From: Clostridiales bacterium DTU070
Lineage (GTDB): Bacteria > Bacillota > Clostridia > DSM-8532
Assembly (NCBI GenBank): GCA_001513105.1
Contig: LFSH01000107.1
Span: 1 to 47,640 of the forward strand
Length of the DNA: 47,640 bases
Direction: 5' to 3'
The position numbers were made by a program, and so were the translations under genes. Positions within the stretch are counted from its first letter, which is position 1, and every line of letters starts with the position of its first letter. The notes under the pieces are model-generated. The model was given only the letters and a program-made list of their open reading frames with translations, ran no database searches and had not been told where the DNA came from. Positions 7,230-15,621 of this stretch are shown here, one piece after another.

Positions 7230-8090
7230 TCATACATGGGGGCTGTTATATTTTTTCGGGGTTAAACCGGCCTTCTGCTCTCGGTTGACAACATTGATAA
7301 CAGCGCCTATCAGTATAATATGCATTGCCCAGTAAAGCCACATAAGCAGAAGAATTATTCCTGCTATTCCCCCGTATATCGAAGCAAACTTAAAGAAGCG
7401 GTTCATAAAGAATGAAAACGCAGACGACAGGACAAGCCATAGAATTGTTGCAACGGCAGCCCCCGGAAATACATCCCCCACTTTCAGTTTTATCCGGGGA
7501 ATGGTTTTATAAAGAATAATAAATTCAGCAAGCAGAATCAACACCGAGAATTCATACCGCAGGTAATCCCATATCCCGATAAAGGTATCGGGTGACCCGA
7601 GGTAATCAAATATTATTTCGCCAAGGTAACGTCCAAAGAGCAGAAGTATCATTGATCCAATTATCAAAAGAACGAAAGCCGCGGTAAGGATCAGGGAAAG
7701 CCCAATCCTCTTCAGAAGAGTTCCTTCATCGGTTCCGTAAACCGTATTAATGCTGACGATAAGGGATTGGACCCCTTTAGTAAAGGGCCACAGCGAAGCT
7801 GCCACGCCGCCGATCGATATGAAAAGGCTTTTATTGGCCTGTGCGCTCTCAAGGATCTGCAGCGTAAGCATATATGTCGACGGAGGCAGGAAGCTGGACA
7901 GGGCCTGCATGAAAAGTGTATCGTCAAGGTGTGTAGCCTTAATCAGCGTCAGTATGAATGCAATAAAGGGAAAAAAGGCAAGAATAACATAAAAGGATGT
8001 CTGAGCAGCCAAAAAAGGGATCTTTACATTATAGTAAAGATGGTAGACTCCCTTACCGAACTCATGAATTCTTTTTATCAGCGCTTTCAT
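7230..8090 (-). CDS. YihY/BrkB-family inner membrane protein
   Basis: A 286-residue integral membrane protein of the YihY/BrkB family (long misannotated as RNase BN). The family signature is at the N-terminus, where a short amphipathic start leads into NVKIPFLAAQTSFYVILAFF. About six membrane segments follow, including LILTAAFVLLIIGSMILLLFG, and the family hallmark GGIAGIILLLMWLYW near the C-terminus. Length is typical. GGGAG lies about 13 bases before the ATG, a rather long spacing. It follows the hemerythrin gene on the same strand after 84 bases and may be cotranscribed with it. The biochemical role of the family is not settled. Confidence 0.88.
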   Translation of the reverse strand: MKALIKRIHEFGKGVYHLYYNVKIPFLAAQTSFYVILAFFPFIAFILTLIKATHLDDTLFMQALSSFLPPSTYMLTLQILESAQANKSLFISIGGVAASLWPFTKGVQSLIVSINTVYGTDEGTLLKRIGLSLILTAAFVLLIIGSMILLLFGRYLGEIIFDYLGSPDTFIGIWDYLRYEFSVLILLAEFIILYKTIPRIKLKVGDVFPGAAVATILWLVLSSAFSFFMNRFFKFASIYGGIAGIILLLMWLYWAMHIILIGAVINVVNREQKAGLTPKKYNSPHV

Positions 8091-8174
8091 TTAACAAATC
8101 AATCTCCCTGAAAAAATGTCCGTATGTATATTGTATAAAATCAAGCGCTGATTTATATCATGTTTCTTGTCCTG

Positions 8175-8579
8175 TTATTTTAAAGTTGCCGCATACTCGC
8201 CTATTTTCCTGTCCATTGAAGAAATATGCTTTGTCAGCCATTCAACAATCATCTTGTTGGCTCTTACCATTAAAACAAGGTTCCCGCCCGACTCGGTAAA
8301 TTCATTGCGGAGTTTTTTCAGTTCTTCAACAAAATGGGCATGAGCCTTCTTCTGGGCATCAAGTTCCGGGTATTTTATACTCTCCATGTATTCTTCTTCA
8401 TCCTTGAAATGGGTTTTTGTGTAATCATCAAGGAAGTCAAACATCTGAAGTATGTACTCTTTTCCCTCTCCCCTCTGACCTGCTTCAAAAAGCTGGTTTG
8501 CCTTCTCAAACCAGATTTTGTGCTGTTCATCGATGAACTCAACACCTACAGACAGATTCGGCGTCCATTTGATTGCCAT
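8175..8579 (-). CDS. Bacteriohemerythrin
   Basis: A 134-residue four-helix oxygen- or metal-binding protein. The likely di-iron ligands are H20 (FIDEQH), H57 and E61 (THFKDEEEYM), H80, H118 and D123 (WLTKHISSMD). The position that is the first histidine of the usual HxxxH pair on helix 3 is Q76 here (QKKAH). The start is the ATG at 8577-8579, because a run of G residues (AGGGGGG) lies 7 bases upstream; a longer reading to 8606 has no ribosome site. A -10-like TATAAT is at 8641-8646. In anaerobes such proteins probably bind or sense oxygen. Confidence 0.9.
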   Translation of the reverse strand: MAIKWTPNLSVGVEFIDEQHKIWFEKANQLFEAGQRGEGKEYILQMFDFLDDYTKTHFKDEEEYMESIKYPELDAQKKAHAHFVEELKKLRNEFTESGGNLVLMVRANKMIVEWLTKHISSMDRKIGEYAATLK

Positions 8580-8953
8580 AATAAAACCCCCCTGGTAATA
8601 TTCCAATATTAATGCGAGGCTTAACTGTGTTGTTTAATACATTATATACCCTCTTCATGATATATTCTATCACAACTTGAGAAAATGAGGCATGCTGTTT
8701 CAGGATATTTTTGTCATTCAGAGGTTTACAGGGCTGAACCTTCCATTGATCCTGCTATACCATGGGTGTCCGGACTCCAAGGAAGCCATTCGGAAATCAG
8801 CAACCGAAAGCCTTATAACTTCACCATTGTTTTTAAATGCAGCTTTTTGGGCGCGGCATTTCACGGTTCTGCCTTTACTGATGAGAAAATGCCGGGTTCT
8901 GATAACCCGACAAGAAATGCCTGATAAAAAGGGAGGGAAAGGAAAGGGGAAAA
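8580..8953. other. Intergenic region between prfA and the hemerythrin gene
   Basis: About 370 bases without a convincing gene. A small CGGGTT/AACCCG stem-loop at 8893-8909 is followed on the minus strand by ATTTTCTC and may end the prfA transcript. Two overlapping plus-strand open frames here have no ribosome site and run into prfA antisense. The hemerythrin -10 box lies near 8641. Confidence 0.4.
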
Positions 8954-10033
8954 TCAGAAAGCATTCTCCTGGTTCGCAATCTTTTTGGTTTGGTCCTCGG
9001 TTATCAATGCGTCTATTATTTCGTCCAGGTCGCCGTCAAGAACCTGATCCAGCTTATATAGTGTCAGGCCTATACGGTGATCGGTAACCCTGCCCTGAGG
9101 ATAATTATAGGTACGGATTCGTTCGCTCCTGTCGCCGGTGCCAACCTGGATCCGCCTGTTTTCAGCAATTTCAGAATCAAGTTTTGACTGGGCCAGTTCA
9201 TACAGTTTTGCTTTCAATACTCTCATTGCCTTGTCCTTGTTTTTGTGCTGGGACCTCTGATCCTGGCATGTTACGACAATACCCGTAGGAAAATGCGTAA
9301 TACGTATTGCCGAGGATGTTTTGTTTACATGCTGGCCGCCGGCACCGGATGCCCTGTACGTATCAATTTTAATATCATTCGGGTTAATCTCCACCTCCGG
9401 AACATCGTCCACTTCGGGCAATACCGCAACTGTGACGGTGGAGGTATGAATCCTGCCTCCCGATTCAGTTGTTGGAACACGCTGTACCCGGTGCACTCCG
9501 CTTTCGTATTTCAGCCTGCTGTACGCTCCTTTGCCTTCAATTGAAAACACAACTTCCTTGAAACCGCCAAGTTCTGTTTCGTTTGCATCAATAATTTCAT
9601 AAGTCCAGTTTTTTCTTTCGGCATACCTTGTGAACATGCGGTAAAGAACCGCTGAAAACAGCGCTGCTTCCTCACCGCCCGCACCGCCGCGAATTTCGAT
9701 AATAACGTTCTTGTCGTCGTTGGGATCTTTGGGCATCACTAAAATTTTCAGTTCCCGGGTTGTTCTTTCTATTCCTGCCTCAGCATCCTCTATTTCCGCC
9801 ATAATCATTTCACGCAGCTCCTTGTCGGGCTTTTCCTCAAGCATTTCCTTAGCGTCCTGCAGAGCCTTTTTATATTTTTTGTACTCGCGGAACTTCTCCA
9901 CGATTTCAGAAAGCTCGGAATGCTCCTTCATGAGCTTCGCATACTGCTCGGTATCTGAAATAACTGCAGGATCGGCTATTTTTATATTAATCTCCTCAAA
10001 CCTGTTTTCTATCGCATCAAGTTTATCAAACAT
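8954..10033 (-). CDS. prfA: Peptide chain release factor 1
   Basis: A 359-residue class I release factor that reads UAA and UAG and triggers peptide release on the ribosome. The N-terminal helical domain is followed by the [10 protein letters not shown] segment, a P-x-T recognition motif (PTT, residues 187-189, within [10 protein letters not shown]) and the catalytic GGQ at residues 232-234 ([13 protein letters not shown]). The start is the ATG at 10031-10033 with GAGGTAAGG upstream; a reading six codons longer begins inside the ribosome site. Length is normal. The usual partner prmC is not next to it; a block of large hairpins lies upstream. Confidence 0.97.
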   Translation of the reverse strand: MFDKLDAIENRFEEINIKIADPAVISDTEQYAKLMKEHSELSEIVEKFREYKKYKKALQDAKEMLEEKPDKELREMIMAEIEDAEAGIERTTRELKILVMPKDPNDDKNVIIEIRGGAGGEEAALFSAVLYRMFTRYAERKNWTYEIIDANETELGGFKEVVFSIEGKGAYSRLKYESGVHRVQRVPTTESGGRIHTSTVTVAVLPEVDDVPEVEINPNDIKIDTYRASGAGGQHVNKTSSAIRITHFPTGIVVTCQDQRSQHKNKDKAMRVLKAKLYELAQSKLDSEIAENRRIQVGTGDRSERIRTYNYPQGRVTDHRIGLTLYKLDQVLDGDLDEIIDALITEDQTKKIANQENAF

Positions 10034-10130
10034 AATTACCTTACCTCGCAAAGAAATGTTTGTTAACTAATGAATTATAGCACAACAGTGTTATTTGTAT
10101 CAAGCAGCCGCAAAATTGGGTTCAGAGCCG

Positions 10131-10428
10131 GTTTCAGGCATTGCATGATATCTCGTCTTTTCAGCTGCCGTCAAGTGTTTGGAGATATCGTGCAATGCGA
10201 GGAAACTTTCAGCGGAATGCAGCTTAGAAATGCGCAGTCAGAGCGAGGAACAGCAAGCCGACTGTTTGAGCAAAAATGCTACCTGCTAAATTTTTCTAAA
10301 GCATTTTTGCGAGTTTCGGCTTGCCCGAGCTGAACTGCGCAGTTCTTGCAAATGCAGCGACTGTTTCCGGGCATTGCACGATAGCTTAACCTCAAGCTTA
10401 TGAAGAATATAGTGCAATGCAATGAAAC
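10131..10428. repeat. Three-hairpin block with two direct repeat copies
   Basis: The space between prfA and the helicase gene is filled by three inverted repeats. Hairpin A (10131-10205): GCATTGCATGATATCTC pairs perfectly with 10182-10198, with an outer GTTTC/GAAAC. Hairpin B (10231-10341): nested arms TGCGCAGT/ACTGCGCA, GCAAGCCGA/TCGGCTTGC and GCAAAAATGCT/AGCATTTTTGC. Hairpin C (10363-10428): GCATTGCACGATA pairs with 10408-10420 with one mismatch, again with outer GTTTC/GAAAC. A and C are diverged copies of one repeat in the same orientation, each followed by TTCAGC. The layout resembles palindromic repeats of the REP or MITE kind, or a structured RNA. No open frame is present. Confidence 0.75.
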
Positions 10429-10440
10429 CTTCAGCAAAAA

Positions 10441-13400
10441 CTAAGCCTCGAAAAGCTGCCGTATTTCCTCCTGTGTCAGCTTGCTAAGCAGCGTTTCGCC
10501 CGGTTTTATAACCAAATCAATCAGTTCCTTCTTCTTTTTCTGCAGAAGAAGTATTTTTTCCTCTATCGTATCCTGGGTTATCAGTTTAAAAACATGCACC
10601 ATCTTTTCCTGACCTATGCGGTAGGCACGGTCGGTGGCCTGATCCTCCACCGCCGGGTTCCACCACGGATCAAAATGTATCACGGTATCGGCCCCGGTAA
10701 GCGTCAACCCCGTTCCCCCTGCTTTCAGGGACAGCAGGAACACATCGCCTTCACCGCCGTTAAACCTGGACACCATTGACGCCCTTTCCTCGGCAGGAGT
10801 TTTCCCCGACAGATAGAAATAACTGATACCTTTCTTTTTCAAATCCTCTTCGATAATATCCAGCATTGATGTAAACTGTGAAAACAACAGGATCCTGTGC
10901 CCCAGTGCAAGGTTTTCTTCCAAAAGCTCGCCAAGAAGCTCTGTCTTGCCGCTGCCCCCGTTGTAGTCTTCGATAAACGAGGCCGGGTGGCAGCAGATTT
11001 GCCTAAGCCTTGTAAGCGCGGCAAGAATCTGCAGCTGGCTCTTTTCCAAACCCGATTCCTTAATGCTTTCCTCTATTTCATTCCTTGCCTGGGCCAGAAC
11101 GGCAAGGTAAATATCCCGCTGAGCCTTTGTCAGTTCGCATGTGACCACTGTTTCTATTTTATCGGGCAGTTCCTTCAAAACATCCTTCTTCATTCTTCTC
11201 AGGATAAACGGGCGTATATGGCGTCTTAAGTCCTCGCCCGCGTTTTTGTTTCCATCGTTGATTATCGGTTTTACAAACCTCTCCTCGAACTTCTGCTGTG
11301 TATAAAGGTACCCGGGCATAATAAAATCAAATATCGACCACAACTCCATCAGCGAGTTTTCCATGGGCGTACCCGTCAATGCGAAACAGTTCTGTGCCGA
11401 AATCTTCCGTATGGCCTTGGCTGACTGGGTATAATGATTCTTTACGTTCTGTGCCTCGTCGATAATACAGAATGAGAAACTGTATTTCCGGTAAGCCTCA
11501 ATATCCCGCCTTATAAGTGGGTATGAGGTAATTATTAGGTCGTACTCATCCATTCTTTCCAAGAGCTGCTGCCTTTTGGCCTGGGTCCCTGTTATGGCGG
11601 CAACCTTAAGCTCAGGAGCGAATTTCTCGGCTTCAAGCCTCCAGTTATATACAAGCGAGGTAGGTGCAATTACCAGTGCAGGCGCTTTGCGGTTCTCCTT
11701 TTCAGACAGGATCAGCGTCAATACCTGGAGGGTTTTCCCAAGGCCCATATCATCTGCAAGTATCCCGCCAAGCCCGCTTTCAGACAAAGCCTTCAGCCAC
11801 TGGAAACCTGATTTCTGGTAGTCCCTTAAAACATTTTCCAGCGGCTTCGGTATCTCGTAAACCCTGTTCCTTGTTTCATAAATGCTTTTAATATATTTGT
11901 CAAAGTCCTGTGTTTTTTCTATAATCCCGCTGTCTGTTTCGCTAAAGAAGCTGTCAAGATAAAATGCACGGTACCTAGGAATATAAAACTTCCCTCCGTC
12001 CAAATCCTTCGGGCTGAGGTCCATCTGATCTGCAAAATGCAACAGCTCGTTCAGATCCGGATACCGGGTCAGCGGAAGTATTCCTCCGTCCTTAAGGCGG
12101 TAGAACTTCTTCTTCCTCCTGAGAGACTGCAGAATTCCTTTCAGTTCCTCAGGGTCCAGTTCGCCGGTATCAAAGGTCACCTCAAGAAGGTCACCCACGA
12201 GGGATACCCTTCCCGACACGCGGATCTCCCGCTTTACGGTAATTTTCTTAAAATCCTCGGAATAATAAACATCGGCTATCTCCTGCAGCCTGGGAAGCTG
12301 CTCAAAAGCAAACAGGTAGATTTTCTCCTTGTCGGTAAGAACATACTGGTCATCTTCAGCGCTGAATCCCGCTTCCTGCAAAAAGCTGATTATCGGCTGC
12401 TCGGCTTCAATGTCCCTCAGTATGTAAGTGTTCTTCGGTATAAGGGAACTGCCTCCCGATGCAGGATTAATCCTGTATTTGCCGTAATGGAAAATTACCC
12501 TTGCGCAAATGCCGCTCCTGTACTGATCAAGGTATACTTCTGCCTTGAGCGGTTCCTGCACAATTTTTTCTTTCAGCGCGGGTGTTACCATAACATCCCC
12601 GGTCTTTTTCATTATCGGCACAACTTCGGAAATAAAGCGGCTTTGGTATTCAGCCGGCACAAGGATTTCATTCGTTTCTGCCACACTAAACCCTTCCCTG
12701 ATTATGGACAGGTACTTTTTCTGTATATCAGGCACTTTATATATTTTGCCGTCAAGATAATAAAAGGGCGTTCCGGGTATCAATTCCACAGGAATACTGT
12801 TCTGACCCATTCTTACAGAAAGCCATTCATCAAGCTGCCTGATCTCGAATACCGCAGGCACAGACTCCTGCACAACAGGAACGGTATTAATGCCGTCGTA
12901 AAATATCGAGGCATTGACACTGTCCCCGGTCATGATATCCAGAAACTTTTCAAGTTTTGACGGTGTAAGCGTAATCTGCCTGCCCTTTACAAGGCTGATA
13001 TGGTTGTGCCTGTTAAGGTAACCAAGTTCAACATCGGTCAGGTAGATATCCTTAATCATCTCCATTACCTGGTGGTCCCGCCCCGAAAAATACTGTTTGC
13101 TGCTGTCAAGGGTCAGTTCATTCCCAAAACGCAGTTTTTTCCCGTTAACCCATGCATCCAGGAACTCCTCCGCACTTTTTACAACATAGGGGCGTGAAAT
13201 ACCCGCTTTAAGCTCGAGCCATGCACGTATGTCATTATGCTGCCTGGCTATATGAAGCGTGGGATACAGATGTATCTGTTCCAGGGCCGATGCTGAAGAT
13301 TTCCGGCCTTCTGACTCCATTCTTTTGAAAACAGCATTTACCGCCTTATAACTGTTTTTGTGCTTTATCTGTTCATTCTCCGCCATCCTGTTCAGTTCAA

Positions 13401-13677
13401 AAAGAACGGCGGCAATATGCTTGCATGGCTTCCAGAATTCCTGGTAATACGGGCACGTACAGGTTTGCGAATAGATATCCTTATTCGAGTCAAAGAATAT
13501 TTTCACTTGGTAATCACATGTACCGCCCCTGACCCTGGCTGTAATACAGTCTTTTAACTCATCAACCGATACATCTTCCACAAACTTGTTAAAAAAGTAC
13601 ATGCGTCCCCTGTGAAAGATCCTGGAATCCCCGATATAATTACTGATTTCTTTTTCATTCAGCCTTATATAGTTCAT
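10441..13677 (-). CDS. SWIM zinc finger SNF2-family helicase
   Basis: A 1078-residue ATPase of the bacterial SNF2 group. Residues 73-87 form a SWIM zinc motif (C73-x-C75, then C85-K-H87). A long middle region of unknown fold follows. The last 450 residues are the motor: Walker A in DDMGLGKTLQ, Walker B as DEAQ, motif III LTGTPMENS, and the second RecA-like lobe with LSLKAGGTGLTLTGAD and DRAYRIGQ. These proteins move along double-stranded DNA and remodel protein-DNA or RNA polymerase complexes; the substrate of this group is not known. The ATG has GAGG 5 bases upstream. A -10-like TATAAT lies at 13746-13751. Confidence 0.93.
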   Translation of the reverse strand: MNYIRLNEKEISNYIGDSRIFHRGRMYFFNKFVEDVSVDELKDCITARVRGGTCDYQVKIFFDSNKDIYSQTCTCPYYQEFWKPCKHIAAVLFELNRMAENEQIKHKNSYKAVNAVFKRMESEGRKSSASALEQIHLYPTLHIARQHNDIRAWLELKAGISRPYVVKSAEEFLDAWVNGKKLRFGNELTLDSSKQYFSGRDHQVMEMIKDIYLTDVELGYLNRHNHISLVKGRQITLTPSKLEKFLDIMTGDSVNASIFYDGINTVPVVQESVPAVFEIRQLDEWLSVRMGQNSIPVELIPGTPFYYLDGKIYKVPDIQKKYLSIIREGFSVAETNEILVPAEYQSRFISEVVPIMKKTGDVMVTPALKEKIVQEPLKAEVYLDQYRSGICARVIFHYGKYRINPASGGSSLIPKNTYILRDIEAEQPIISFLQEAGFSAEDDQYVLTDKEKIYLFAFEQLPRLQEIADVYYSEDFKKITVKREIRVSGRVSLVGDLLEVTFDTGELDPEELKGILQSLRRKKKFYRLKDGGILPLTRYPDLNELLHFADQMDLSPKDLDGGKFYIPRYRAFYLDSFFSETDSGIIEKTQDFDKYIKSIYETRNRVYEIPKPLENVLRDYQKSGFQWLKALSESGLGGILADDMGLGKTLQVLTLILSEKENRKAPALVIAPTSLVYNWRLEAEKFAPELKVAAITGTQAKRQQLLERMDEYDLIITSYPLIRRDIEAYRKYSFSFCIIDEAQNVKNHYTQSAKAIRKISAQNCFALTGTPMENSLMELWSIFDFIMPGYLYTQQKFEERFVKPIINDGNKNAGEDLRRHIRPFILRRMKKDVLKELPDKIETVVTCELTKAQRDIYLAVLAQARNEIEESIKESGLEKSQLQILAALTRLRQICCHPASFIEDYNGGSGKTELLGELLEENLALGHRILLFSQFTSMLDIIEEDLKKKGISYFYLSGKTPAEERASMVSRFNGGEGDVFLLSLKAGGTGLTLTGADTVIHFDPWWNPAVEDQATDRAYRIGQEKMVHVFKLITQDTIEEKILLLQKKKKELIDLVIKPGETLLSKLTQEEIRQLFEA

Positions 13678-13870
13678 CGAAACCTCGCTGCAATAATAAA
13701 TTATTTTTCCCGGAAAATAATTATGCTCTCAAAGCTGATCCTCTTATTATACCATAAAAGCAGGCTGCTGTCTTTTCAGCTGCGAATACCATAACTGTTC
13801 AATAGTTCCCTGCAGGATCCGTATGGGCCGGCTCAGCAAAGCCTTTCGTTTACAAAGCCGCAGCATAAAT

Positions 13871-13907
13871 AAAACCCCGAAGCTGTATTAATTACAGTCG
13901 AGGCTTT
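13871..13907 (-). terminator. Terminator-like stem-loop just after a promoter
   Basis: On the minus strand AAAGCCTCGACTGTA pairs, with two G-T wobbles, with TACAGCTTCGGGGTTT around an ATTAA loop, followed by TTTATTT. It sits only about 15-50 bases downstream of the promoter at 13928-13957. It may therefore end a very short RNA or act as an attenuator ahead of the helicase gene. Confidence 0.6.
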
Positions 13908-13927
13908 ATCCTTTAAAAGTCCTTACT

Positions 13928-13957
13928 ATAATACTAATTATTCATTTATCGTGTCAA
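13928..13957 (-). promoter_or_regulatory. Sigma-A-type promoter
   Basis: TTGACA (plus 13952-13957) and TATTAT (plus 13928-13933) are separated by 18 bases on the minus strand. Transcription would begin near 13921 and meet the stem-loop at 13871-13907 almost at once. If it reads through, it would enter the helicase gene. Confidence 0.6.
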
Positions 13958-14093
13958 GCAAATCTTTATCCGTTCCTGCATAATAATTGACAATGGACGC
14001 ATCCGCCACCGCGTTGTTTTTTCTTCATTGGAAAACTCATGGGTTACGGTTTCCAGGCCCGAACCGGTAATCTTGTTAATATCACTGACTTTT
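13938..14093 (-). pseudogene. Possible decayed coding fragment
   Basis: Two minus-strand frames look protein-like when joined. The upstream frame reads SDINKITGSGLETVTHEF, then SNEEK. After a run of six A residues a second frame reads NNAVADASIVNYYAGTDKD, then LLDTINE and a stop at 13938-13940. Each frame alone is closed by stops and has no ribosome site. I infer the tail of an old gene with a frameshift at the A run. The evidence is thin, and the product family is not recognised. Confidence 0.3.
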
Positions 14094-14145
14094 CATCTCA
14101 CCGGGTTGCAGCTTTTTTGCATTCTTCGCAAAAACCCGGCTTTCT

Positions 14146-14901
14146 TCATATCAGCATAAGTATAATGGTTCGTATATTCAATACGGCAACAACTGCTCCG
14201 ACCATAATCATCATCGCCTTCGGCGATATTTTCCTGACAAGAAATGCCGCAAGGGGAGCAGCTATAACTCCTCCGACCGCAAGACCAAGGATTATCTTCC
14301 AGTATTCGCCCAGCCCGATAAGTGTTACAAAGGTTATTGCCTGGGCAACGGTCACAAAGAACTCGGAAGCATTTACCGAACCAATGACAAACCGCGGCGT
14401 ATTTCCGTCCGCAACAAGGGTGGTTGTAACAACCGGACCCCACCCTCCTCCGCCTATTGCATCCAAAAAGCCGCCGATAACCCCAAGAATATACAGTTTT
14501 ACACCTTCCAGCTTCTTTGCCGCCTTCTTTGCTTCCTTGCCGAAAGCCTTCCAGATAATCCTTACCCCCATCGCCACCAGGTATATGCTTATAATCGGCT
14601 TGATAATTGCAGTGTCAATGTTTGTCAGTATGAACGCTCCTGTGATTCCGCCGATAACACCCGGGATAACCAGGGATGAGAACAGTTTTTTATCGATGTT
14701 CTTCAATGAATAGTGTGAAATGCCCGAAACGAAAGTGGTAAAAACTTCTGCACTATGTACCGATGCGCTTGCGGCTGCGGGCGGCACGCCAATGCTGAGC
14801 AAAAGGCTTGTTGAACTTACCCCGTACGCCATTCCAATACAGCCGTCAATCATTTGTGCCAGGAACCCGGCAATAACAAACAGAAAAAACGTTGTATCCA
14901 T
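14146..14901 (-). CDS. TSUP (TauE/SafE) family anion exporter
   Basis: A 251-residue membrane protein of the TSUP family, which exports sulfite, sulfonates or related anions. The two family repeats are visible: GFLAQMIDGCIGMAYGVSST near residue 12 and GGFLDAIGGGGWGPVVTTTL near residue 142. About eight membrane segments are present. The start has AAGGAG 7 bases upstream. The gene follows the Rrf2 regulator gene and the cys genes on the same strand but has its own promoter and a perfect palindrome over its start site. This context favours sulfite or another sulfur anion as substrate, probably to relieve sulfite excess. Confidence 0.88.
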   Translation of the reverse strand: MDTTFFLFVIAGFLAQMIDGCIGMAYGVSSTSLLLSIGVPPAAASASVHSAEVFTTFVSGISHYSLKNIDKKLFSSLVIPGVIGGITGAFILTNIDTAIIKPIISIYLVAMGVRIIWKAFGKEAKKAAKKLEGVKLYILGVIGGFLDAIGGGGWGPVVTTTLVADGNTPRFVIGSVNASEFFVTVAQAITFVTLIGLGEYWKIILGLAVGGVIAAPLAAFLVRKISPKAMMIMVGAVVAVLNIRTIILMLI

Positions 14902-14917
14902 GACAAATCTCCTTATT

Positions 14918-14936
14918 GTCTATAAATTTTATAGAC
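14918..14936. promoter_or_regulatory. Palindromic operator upstream of the TSUP gene
   Basis: A perfect 19-base palindrome with 9-base arms (GTCTATAAA, one central base, then the complement). On the minus strand it lies directly downstream of TTGATA (plus 14963-14968) and TATATA (plus 14941-14946, spacing 16), so it covers the expected transcription start. This is a classic repressor position. The Rrf2-type regulator encoded next door at 15189-15593 is the obvious candidate, by inference only. Confidence 0.65.
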
Positions 14937-15042
14937 TTAGTATATAATAGATTTTTGGTAAATATCAATACTTTTTCCGAAAAAAGTGAAGTATGCCTTA
15001 AGAAATATTTGAATATTCCGGGATTCAAATACATGAAATATT

Positions 15043-15192
15043 ATGTATAATAATACGAAAATTATTGCCACGGAGTATAATGAAGACAATAACGCCCTGG
15101 TTCATTACGATGAATTCGAACGCATTGCTGCGAACACATCGGCCGAGCCGGTTCTGAATATGCTTGATCTTACAGACTCAGAAGCGCGTTAA
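15043..15192 (+). CDS. Small open reading frame, 49 aa (doubtful)
   Basis: The only plus-strand frame in the gap between the TSUP gene and the Rrf2 gene. It encodes 49 residues of protein-like, acidic composition (for example EYNEDNNALVHYDEFERIAA and AEPVLNMLDLTDSEAR). Its last bases overlap the end of the convergent Rrf2 gene. I see no clear ribosome site ahead of the ATG, and I recognise no family. It could be a small protein or the remains of a larger gene. Confidence 0.35.
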   Translation: MYNNTKIIATEYNEDNNALVHYDEFERIAANTSAEPVLNMLDLTDSEAR

Positions 15193-15593
15193 ACAAACTG
15201 TGACAGGGTTAAATTTTCTAGCTTTTCAGACACCATGTCACGGATTTCCTTGAAAACCCGGAGCAGTTTCTCGTTTTTTTCAATAGGGGTGTGCTCAAAA
15301 TAATACAGGCTGGCAGAACCAACTGATGCCAATGGCCCGTCGATAAGCCTTATGATCTCGGCAAGGGTGATTTCATCAGGTTTTTTTGCCAGCTCATATC
15401 CGCCCTGGGCACCCCTTATGCTTCTGACATAACCTGCCCCTTTCAGCTGCAGGAATATCTGCTCCAGGTATTTTTTAGGTATGTCGTTCCTTTCAGCTAC
15501 CTCAACTATTTTTGAAACCTCGTTTTTTTCATGTTGCCTTGCAAGGTCGATCAATGCCAAAAGCGCATATTCACTTTTCCTTGATAACCGCAC
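15189..15593 (-). CDS. Rrf2-family transcriptional regulator (CymR-like)
   Basis: A 134-residue winged-helix regulator. The N-terminal 75 residues show the Rrf2 pattern (RLSRKSEYALLALIDLA, then IPKKYLEQIFLQLKGAGYV and RGAQGGYEL). It has no cysteine, so it cannot hold an iron-sulfur cluster as IscR or NsrR do. This agrees with the CymR type, which senses cysteine status through cysteine synthase. It starts at a GTG with AGGAGG 6 bases upstream and follows cysN after 28 bases, as the last gene of the cys run. It probably controls the cys genes and perhaps the TSUP gene through the palindrome at 14918-14936. Confidence 0.88.
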   Translation of the reverse strand: MRLSRKSEYALLALIDLARQHEKNEVSKIVEVAERNDIPKKYLEQIFLQLKGAGYVRSIRGAQGGYELAKKPDEITLAEIIRLIDGPLASVGSASLYYFEHTPIEKNEKLLRVFKEIRDMVSEKLENLTLSQFV

Positions 15594-15621
15594 TCACATT
15601 CCTCCTGTTGTTTCCTGTATT

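Noticed and set aside
7230-8090. RNase BN, an old annotation of YihY proteins that would fit tRNA-like RNA processing beside the Y RNAs
   Set aside because: The YihY family is an integral membrane protein and the RNase BN assignment was shown to be wrong; RNase BN is the ElaC/RNase Z type enzyme.
8692-9087. Plus-strand open frame of 131 codons
   Set aside because: It overlaps prfA antisense for about 130 bases, has no ribosome site, and has a low-complexity GGKGKGK stretch from the prfA 3' flank.
10131-10428. An ordinary intrinsic terminator of the helicase gene
   Set aside because: Three separate large hairpins with two repeated copies and no T tract are far more than a terminator needs.
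12037-12960. Long plus-strand frame (307 codons) inside the helicase gene
   Set aside because: It is antisense to the well-supported SNF2-family gene, with no ribosome site and unnatural composition.
14039-14713. Plus-strand frame of 224 codons
   Set aside because: It is antisense to the TSUP exporter gene; its T/I/P-rich sequence is the mirror of membrane-helix codons.
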